Of a DNA stretch of 64,000 bases, positions 58,129 through 64,000 are shown piece by piece. Source of the DNA: Chloropicon primus (lineage: Eukaryota > Chlorophyta > Chloropicophyceae > Chloropicales > Chloropicaceae); NCBI GenBank assembly GCA_023205875.1, contig CP060769.1, forward strand, positions 496,001 to 560,000, written 5' to 3'. The position numbers and the translations under genes are program-made. Each line of letters opens with the position of its first letter. The stretch's first letter is position 1. The notes below the pieces were generated by a model. It was not told the origin of the DNA and searched no databases. It was given only the letters and a program-made list of their open reading frames with translations.

Positions 58129-58904
58129 CTCACCTCACCACGTGTGTGTGTGTGTGTGTGTGTGTTCGTGTTGCGTGCTCTCTCTCAAACTATGTTCTTA
58201 TTCCCGGACCCAGACAACATCTTCGTTCTCTTGTCTCTTGTCTTCTCCCCTGGCGGAGGATCCCATCACCAAGCCCTCCCCGTCATGAATTCACCGCTGC
58301 GGTGAAGGGTTTTTGTTTCGCCCTGTGGTGCCTCTGGCGGTGCCGGTGGCTGTGTTGGGCGGGAAGAGAGAACAAGAACCAGAACACAAGAGTGAAGCTC
58401 GTGCGTGAAGCTCCGTCCCGGTGTGCGTGGGGAACGATCCCTCGCTCGCCGGGGCCAAAAGCGGAAAGAAAAAGAAACTTAGTAAGAAATCATGAAAAGG
58501 ACAAGGAGGAGAAAGAAAGAGCAACACCAAGAGAGAGAGAGAGAGAAAGGAGGGAGGTCTTGTTGGAGTTGGTTAAGTGAAGGGGATCCACTCCACCTCC
58601 ACGGAGCACCCAAACGTTTGGGTTGGTGTTGTAACAAGAACAAGAAGGAAGCGCCGCCCCGGACGGATCGGAGGATCGGAGGATCGGAGGAGAACAAAAC
58701 ACGAAGAAAACAAGAGCTCCATCTCCTCTCCAAAGTATAGTCTCGGATTGTGTTCCCGCGGGGGCGACACCCTCCCTGGTAGTCCCGAATGGAGTTGTAC
58801 TCCCACGTGAAGGGAAGCGTGAGAAGCGTGAGATTCTTCTCTTCTTGACCAGGCAGGAAGGAAAGCGCTCACGGCTCACGCTCACGCTCACGCTACGGGG
58901 CGCC
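58129..58904. promoter_or_regulatory. Divergent region between the giant gene and the ABCB gene
   Basis: A (GT)n run at about 58142-58166 sits only 13 bases upstream of the giant gene's ATG, thus probably in its 5' UTR. A GGATCGGA run (about 58664-58690) and a CTCACG run (about 58874-58893) lie nearer the ABCB start. No gene recognised. Confidence 0.5.
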
Positions 58905-61900
58905 ATGGCTTCCGAGAAAGGGGGCGGGAAGATCTACGAGTACGAGGAGAAGGACAATGCGGATGAAAAGGCGGAGGGAGAGAAGACGGAGGGCGAGACG
59001 GAGGGACAATGTTCCGTCAAGGACCTCTTCATGGAGGCGGAGAAGAAAGAGTGCGTCTTGCTCGCGGTGGGACTCCTCTTTGCCCTCGTGAACGGTCTTG
59101 GCGATCCCCTGATGATCGTCCTGTTCAGTGAGTCGATGTCCGCCCTCTCGGACCCCGAGGACACCCTCAAGGTCATGTCGGAGGTCGCCATCCTGTTCGT
59201 CATCCTCGGAGGCATTTTGCAGGTGGCCGCCAGCATACAATACGGGTGCTTCAGCAGGGTTGCGAAGACCCTGAGCATCCGCATGAGGAAGAAGTGGATG
59301 AGGAGCCTCCTGAAGCAGGACATCGCGTACTTTGACAAGAACGACGCGAGCGCCCTGCCAGGGAAGATGTCCAGCACCATGGTGAGCTTTGAGGAGGGGA
59401 TAGGCGCCAAGCTCGGCTTGGGCTTGCAGTTCTTCTCCGGTTTCTTGGCCGGGGTGATCATCGCTTTCGTGTACAACGCGTACGTCGCCCTGATCACCAT
59501 CGCAGCCATGCCCCTTGTCGCCGGAAGCGGGGCCTGGCTCGTTAAGGTCAACACGGAGGCCGCGGAGAAGAAGGACAAGTGTTACTCCAAGGCCAACGCT
59601 TTGGCCTACGAGACGTTCAAGGGGCTGAAGACCGTCCTGAGCGTCAACGGGAGCGGCAAGATGGAGCGGAGGTACATGGAGGCCACGAGGGAGGCCAAGA
59701 AGGCCGGAATCGGGAGGTCCTTCCACGTGGGCGTCGCCAACGGAAGCATGCTGTCGACCTTCAACCTCATGTACCTTGCCATCACGGTGTTCGGGGGCTG
59801 GGCTCTGTCGCACCAGATCAAGAAGACTGGCTGCGATCCCAGCGGATCGGTGTGGCCGAGGAACAAGTGCGACACCTTCAACCTCCCCCGGGAGATGGAC
59901 GGCACGGCGGTCTTCATCGCCCTCATGTCCCTCGCCATCGGGGGACAGGCGTTGGGCCAGGTCGCCGGGAGCGTGGACGCCTTGTCCGTGGCCCGGAAGG
60001 CCATGAAGGCCTGCGTGGACGTCATCAAGAACGAGCCGGAGATCGATCCGGAGGCCGAGGGGGGCTTGAAGCCCAGCCAGGAGGACACCAAGGGAAAGCT
60101 CGAGCTCGAGGACATCAAGTTCGCGTACCCCACGAGGCCGGACGCCGTTGTCTTCGACGACTTTGGCCTGACAATCGAGCCCGGCCAGACCCTGGCCCTG
60201 GTGGGGGAGAGCGGCAGCGGCAAGAGCACGATCACCCAGCTGCTGCAGAGGTTCTACGACCCCAACCAAGGTCGGATCTTGCTGGACGGGACTGACCTCA
60301 AGGACCTGAACGTCAAGTGGCTCAGGCAGAACGTCGGCATCGTGTCCCAGGAGCCTCAGCTTTTCACGGGAACGATCGCGGAGAACATCGGGTACGGCGC
60401 GACCGCTTCGGGGAAGGAGGCGTCCCTGGAGGACATCCAGGAGGCGGCCAAGCAGGCCAACGCCCACAACTTCATCATGGAGTTCAACAAGGGGTACGAC
60501 ACGGAGGTTGGCTTTGGCGGGTCCCAGATGAGCGGAGGCCAGAAGCAGAGGATTGCGATCGCCAGGGCCCTCGTCAAGAAGCCAACGATTCTTTTGCTCG
60601 ACGAGGCCACCTCAGCTTTGGACAACAAGTCCGAGCTGGTCGTCCAGGAGGCCTTGGACAAGCTCGTGGAGGGAGACAAGAGCAACAGGACGACGATTAT
60701 CATCGCTCACAGGCTGTCGACCATCCGAACCGCGGACGTGATCGGGTACGTGGAGGGCGGAAAGATCGTCGAGAAGGGAACTCACGAGGAGCTCATCAAG
60801 ATGGAGGGCGGGCACTACCGTGAGCTCGTCGAGAAGCAGGAAGTCAAGGCGGGCATCGGCATGGGCAGCACGACGGACGGCAAGGCGGACCGCACCTCGA
60901 TGCAGGGGGGGGAGGCAACGGGAAAGGCGTCAGAGGGCCAGGACGGTAATAGCACGAACGAGGAGGCCGACTCGAAGGAGGGCAAGGAGGGGGAGGAGAA
61001 GCCAGAGTACAAGGTCTCTTGGAAGCGAATCTGGGAGTGCAACAAGGCCGACACCAAGTTCTTGACTGGCGGTGCATTCAGCGCGATGATTGCGGGAGCC
61101 CTGTACCCCTTCTGGGGGTACATGTTCGCCAAGATGATCGTGGTGTTCTTCACCCCAGTGTACGCCTGCGTGGACGAGGCCACGGTGGGCTACTTCACTG
61201 CCGCGGATTTGGGCTTCACCAGCTGCAAGGCTTACTTTGACAGGCAGGCGGACAAGCTGTGGGACGACGCAGTGAACCTTTCGTACTTTTGGATCGGCGT
61301 CGCCGTGCTGACCCTGGTCTCGAACGCGTTGATGTTCCTTGGGTTCGGAACGGCCTCCGAGCGCCTTTGCTTCAGGATCAGAAACCGCATGTTCTCGACC
61401 TACTTGAGACAGGAGCCCGGGTACTTTGACGCCCCGGAGAACTCCGTGGGCAGCGTCAGCAGTCGCCTTGCCAGCGACGCCACGCTCCTCAAGGCGAAGA
61501 CTGGGGAGCCCCTCCAGCAGATCTTGATCACCCTGTTCGGTTGCGTCGGGGGGATCGTGCTCGCGGCCATCTTCGCCTGGCCCATCGCGCTCATGGCCAT
61601 CGGCGTCCTTCCGATCCTGGGCTTTGCCATGACCATGCAGGTGGAGATGATCCTCGGGCAGTCCAAGGCGGGCGACTCGGAGGACCCCAAGATTGGTTCC
61701 CTCGCGGGGGAGAGCCTCAACTCGATCCGGACGGTGACCGCCTTTGGCCTGCAGAAGAGCGTCGCCCAGAGGTACGACGGGATGCTGGTGAACTTGGAGA
61801 TGAGTACGGACGCCCTGCTCAGGAAGAGCGTGGGCTTCGGGGCCTCGTTCTCCCTGCAGCACTGGGCCTGGGCCCTGCTCATGTGGTTCGGCGCCTGGGT

Positions 61901-62855
61901 TATCGACAACTTGTCCTTCAACTTTGAGGACTTCTCCATCGCCGTCTTTGCCTTCTTCTTCGGGCTGTTCGGGATGTCCATGGCCGCCAGCGGGGCGACG
62001 GACACCAAGCAGGCCGTGAACGCCCTCACCAACATCTTCCAGCTCCTGGACAGGGTCACCAAGATCGACCCGAAGAGCAGCGCGGGAGTCGTGCTGGAGG
62101 AGGCCAAGGGAGAGGTAGAGTTCAAGGACGTCGTCTTCACTTACCCGGCCAGGGAGGACAACCTGGTGTGCAACCAGCTCTCCTTCAGCATCGGGGCGGG
62201 CGAGAAGATCGGAGTGGTCGGCTCGAGCGGCTCGGGCAAGTCCACCATCATCCAGCTCATCGAGAGGTTCTACGATCCGGACGGGGGCCAGGCAGTCTTC
62301 GATCAGCTGATCATCCAGAACTTGAGCTACGAGTGGATCCACTCCCGGATCGGCATGGTGGGCCAGGAGCCCGTCCTCTTCAACGGGACCATAGCCTCCA
62401 ACATTGCATTCGGGCACAAAGCCGACGACTTGCCGAGGGAAGAGATCGTGGCGGCCGCCAAGCTCGCCAACGCCGACGCTTTCATCATGGAGCTCCCGGA
62501 CGGGTACGAGACCGAGGTCGGCCCGGGGGGAACCCTCCTGAGCGGCGGACAGAAGCAGAGGATCGCCATCGCAAGGGCCCTCGTTTGCAAGCCAAAGGTT
62601 CTCCTTCTGGATGAGGCCACCTCCGCATTGGACGCCACCAGCGAGCAGGTCGTCCAGGAGGCTCTGAACAAGCTCATGAACGACACGAACATGACGACCA
62701 TCATGATCGCCCACCGCATGTCCACCGTGAGGGACATGGACAAGATCTTGGTCATCGAGAACGGCCAGGTCGTGGAGTTCGGCTCCCACGACGACCTCAT
62801 GCAGAGGGACGAAGGCGTGTACGCGGGCCTCGTCCGAGCTTCAGGAAAACAATAG
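58905..62855 (+). CDS. Full-length ABCB (P-glycoprotein-type) transporter
   Basis: 1,316 residues, single exon, with the order membrane domain, ATPase, membrane domain, ATPase. The first ATPase has Walker A GESGSGKST (about 433), signature MSGGQKQRIAIARAL (about 541) and Walker B ILLLDEATSALD. The second has GSSGSGKST (about 1106), LSGGQKQRIAIARAL (about 1212) and VLLLDEATSALD. Catalytic Glu and H-loop His (IAHRLST, IAHRMST) are present in both, so both sites look active. The linker between halves (about 645-700) is Gly/Glu/Lys-rich. The second membrane domain has an extra Cys-containing loop (ACVDEATVGYFTAADLG) after its first helix. An exporter of lipids, hormones or xenobiotics; substrate unknown. 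Confidence 0.95.
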   Translation: MASEKGGGKIYEYEEKDNADEKAEGEKTEGETEGQCSVKDLFMEAEKKECVLLAVGLLFALVNGLGDPLMIVLFSESMSALSDPEDTLKVMSEVAILFVILGGILQVAASIQYGCFSRVAKTLSIRMRKKWMRSLLKQDIAYFDKNDASALPGKMSSTMVSFEEGIGAKLGLGLQFFSGFLAGVIIAFVYNAYVALITIAAMPLVAGSGAWLVKVNTEAAEKKDKCYSKANALAYETFKGLKTVLSVNGSGKMERRYMEATREAKKAGIGRSFHVGVANGSMLSTFNLMYLAITVFGGWALSHQIKKTGCDPSGSVWPRNKCDTFNLPREMDGTAVFIALMSLAIGGQALGQVAGSVDALSVARKAMKACVDVIKNEPEIDPEAEGGLKPSQEDTKGKLELEDIKFAYPTRPDAVVFDDFGLTIEPGQTLALVGESGSGKSTITQLLQRFYDPNQGRILLDGTDLKDLNVKWLRQNVGIVSQEPQLFTGTIAENIGYGATASGKEASLEDIQEAAKQANAHNFIMEFNKGYDTEVGFGGSQMSGGQKQRIAIARALVKKPTILLLDEATSALDNKSELVVQEALDKLVEGDKSNRTTIIIAHRLSTIRTADVIGYVEGGKIVEKGTHEELIKMEGGHYRELVEKQEVKAGIGMGSTTDGKADRTSMQGGEATGKASEGQDGNSTNEEADSKEGKEGEEKPEYKVSWKRIWECNKADTKFLTGGAFSAMIAGALYPFWGYMFAKMIVVFFTPVYACVDEATVGYFTAADLGFTSCKAYFDRQADKLWDDAVNLSYFWIGVAVLTLVSNALMFLGFGTASERLCFRIRNRMFSTYLRQEPGYFDAPENSVGSVSSRLASDATLLKAKTGEPLQQILITLFGCVGGIVLAAIFAWPIALMAIGVLPILGFAMTMQVEMILGQSKAGDSEDPKIGSLAGESLNSIRTVTAFGLQKSVAQRYDGMLVNLEMSTDALLRKSVGFGASFSLQHWAWALLMWFGAWVIDNLSFNFEDFSIAVFAFFFGLFGMSMAASGATDTKQAVNALTNIFQLLDRVTKIDPKSSAGVVLEEAKGEVEFKDVVFTYPAREDNLVCNQLSFSIGAGEKIGVVGSSGSGKSTIIQLIERFYDPDGGQAVFDQLIIQNLSYEWIHSRIGMVGQEPVLFNGTIASNIAFGHKADDLPREEIVAAAKLANADAFIMELPDGYETEVGPGGTLLSGGQKQRIAIARALVCKPKVLLLDEATSALDATSEQVVQEALNKLMNDTNMTTIMIAHRMSTVRDMDKILVIENGQVVEFGSHDDLMQRDEGVYAGLVRASGKQ

Positions 62856-63021
62856 ACAGGCAGGAACCACCGCAACCCCCACCGTCCTCATCGTTGATCC
62901 ATTGATCCGTTGATGGGGACAACAGGGACGAGCGAGAAGGAGGAGACAACATGATTTATAATGATAAAAAAAGAGTTTTTATTTGTAAGGGAAAGGTGTG
63001 GTCTTATCCAGGTTGCTTGGC

Positions 63022-63441
63022 TCACTTCTTCTTCGGGGTCTTCCTGGAGGTTCCCTGCCTCTTCTTCGTTCCGGAGGCCGGCGAGCCACCCGCCTTCCGC
63101 TTCTTCTGCTGGCCCTTCCCCTTCCTCAGCAACAGACTCCGGATGAGGATGGGCTGCGACTCGCTCTTGATGGTCTGGTCGCCAGGAGGTTTCGTGTTGT
63201 GGTCGCACACGTACCGCCGGAACCTCCCGTGAACCACACCCCCGACGCCGCCACACGCCTCGAGGTCCTCCTCAGGACAAGACCCTAAACTCGTTTCCTT
63301 CTCCTTGTCATCCTCCTCGTCGTCGTCATCGTTGGCGGTGGTGGTGGTGGTGGTGGTGGTGGTACGCCTTGACGCGATGGAGGCGAAGTTCCCACGCGAC
63401 GGCAGATCCCCGAGCAAGGGGTTGACCTCCTCCAGCGTCAT
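63022..63441 (-). CDS. DDA1: DDA1-like protein (CRL4 ubiquitin-ligase component)
   Basis: 139 residues from the ATG at 63441. The N-terminal NPLLGDLPSRGNFASI resembles the LP..(N)NF motif by which DDA1 binds DDB1. The later NTKPPGDQTIKSESQPILIR with SLLLRKGKGQQKKRK resembles the DDA1 helix ([20 protein letters not shown]). Between them lies an inserted Thr run, an acidic stretch and CDH-containing sequence, making it longer than the usual about 100 residues. The tail is Lys-rich. DDA1 is a small core subunit of DDB1-CUL4 ligases. Tail-to-tail with the ABCB gene. Assigned from short motifs, so moderate confidence. Confidence 0.55.
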   Translation of the reverse strand: MTLEEVNPLLGDLPSRGNFASIASRRTTTTTTTTTANDDDDEEDDKEKETSLGSCPEEDLEACGGVGGVVHGRFRRYVCDHNTKPPGDQTIKSESQPILIRSLLLRKGKGQQKKRKAGGSPASGTKKRQGTSRKTPKKK

Positions 63442-64000
63442 CCTCGTCCTCGCACCGACAAGGTGTCCGGTCCCGTCCCTCTCCCTCTCTCCTCTACTCG
63501 GTGATGGTGGGCGCGAGCGAAGCCAAGGGGTTTGAAGCATCCCTTCCCCAGACCAGGAGCGAGAGCGAGGAGGACGATGACGAGGAGGCAAGGGAGAGGG
63601 AGAGGGAGAGGGACATCGGCATGGGCATGGGACGACTCCATTGCGGAAGAGGGGCATTGTGGGGCAGGAGGGGAGGCATCATTGGGATGGATGACAAAAG
63701 TGTCACAGCGGAGGCAGAGGGGGTCCAAGCACGACACCTTCGAGGAAAGCTTGATGGAATGGAATGGAACACCAGTGACTTCCATCGTTGCGCATGGATG
63801 AAAATTCAAGGACCTTTGAAGCTCCTTCCCCTCGATCTTTCATCTCGTGGTACGATCGCGTCGCAAGCAAAGCTTTGGACCGAGAGGAAGGGCACTGCAG
63901 GAGAGAGAGAGAGAGAGGGAGGGGATCTTGGGTAGTTGTGTTGGTCTTGGAATGTATCTGTGTGTTGGGTTCATTGGTGGCTTTTGTGACATCTCGTGAT
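63442..64000. other. Upstream region of the DDA1-like gene to the window end
   Basis: GAGGGA-rich low complexity (about 63590-63620), a short GGAAT run near 63757, and a GA run near 63901-63917. A plus-strand open frame from 63501 has no recognisable domain. Nothing supportable as a gene. Confidence 0.4.

Noticed and set aside
63501-63935. 144-codon plus-strand frame near the window end
   Set aside because: Low complexity (Arg/Glu runs), overlaps the DDA1-like promoter, no domain.

Overview
The window looks like a piece of nuclear chromosome from a small-genome green alga (Chlorophyta, probably a prasinophyte-type lineage). The genes are purely eukaryotic. A chloroplast triose-phosphate translocator has a transit-type N-terminus and no signal peptide, which suggests a primary plastid. 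There is also an AKR2-type chaperone for chloroplast outer-envelope proteins and a plastid-type rhodanese. Genes are close together, often head-to-head or tail-to-tail, with convergent 3' ends sometimes only about 90-250 bases apart. Seven genes carry nine short GT-AG introns (88-153 bases); the rest are single-exon. I could not fix the genus from sequence alone.

Layout, left to right. 0-5.7 kb: phosphatidylserine synthase, a Golgi-type membrane protein with two methyltransferase-like domains, and a small secreted Gly/Ser-rich protein. About 6.4-8.25 kb: an AT-rich, gene-free island in otherwise GC-rich DNA, with a tandem octamer repeat; it is a candidate centromere or origin. 8.6-28.9 kb: housekeeping and membrane-traffic genes (BAR protein, degenerate DHHC acyltransferase, TPRA1/CAND2-like 7TM protein, PET100, AKR2, 2OG oxygenase, organellar-type LysRS with a WHEP domain, BRO1 protein, MINDY deubiquitinase, BUD20, SYP5-like Qc-SNARE, chloroplast rhodanese, one unknown). 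29.2-32.8 kb: a secreted RNase T2 followed by a 1,364-base tandem duplication. Each copy carries an identical gene for a small secreted protein with an acidic pro-part and a strongly cationic C-terminal part, resembling an antimicrobial-peptide precursor. 33-42.3 kb: RAB23, a PPR-like protein, TPT and a PfkB kinase sharing a divergent promoter with a duplicated 34-base element, and an animal-type Na+/Ca2+ exchanger with Calx-beta domains. 42.5-44.3 kb: a patchwork of a broken RND (Patched/NPC1-like) fragment and pieces of a HARE-HTH gene. 44.5-47.5 kb: DDRGK1 (UFMylation), mitochondrial Rieske protein, a 76-base tandem repeat and an orphan C-terminal exon. 47.7-58.1 kb: one uninterrupted 3,471-residue surface receptor-like protein. 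58.9-64 kb: a full-length ABCB transporter and a DDA1-like protein.

Themes: endomembrane and traffic functions (SNARE, BRO1, BAR, RAB23, DHHC), plastid carbon export beside a sugar kinase, ubiquitin and ubiquitin-like systems (MINDY, DDRGK1, DDA1), and secreted or surface proteins. RAB23 and the Calx-beta NCX suggest a lineage that keeps ancestral, probably flagellate, features; this is inference. The regions most worth follow-up are the RNase T2/cationic-peptide cluster, the RND/HARE patchwork, the AT-rich island and the giant surface protein.
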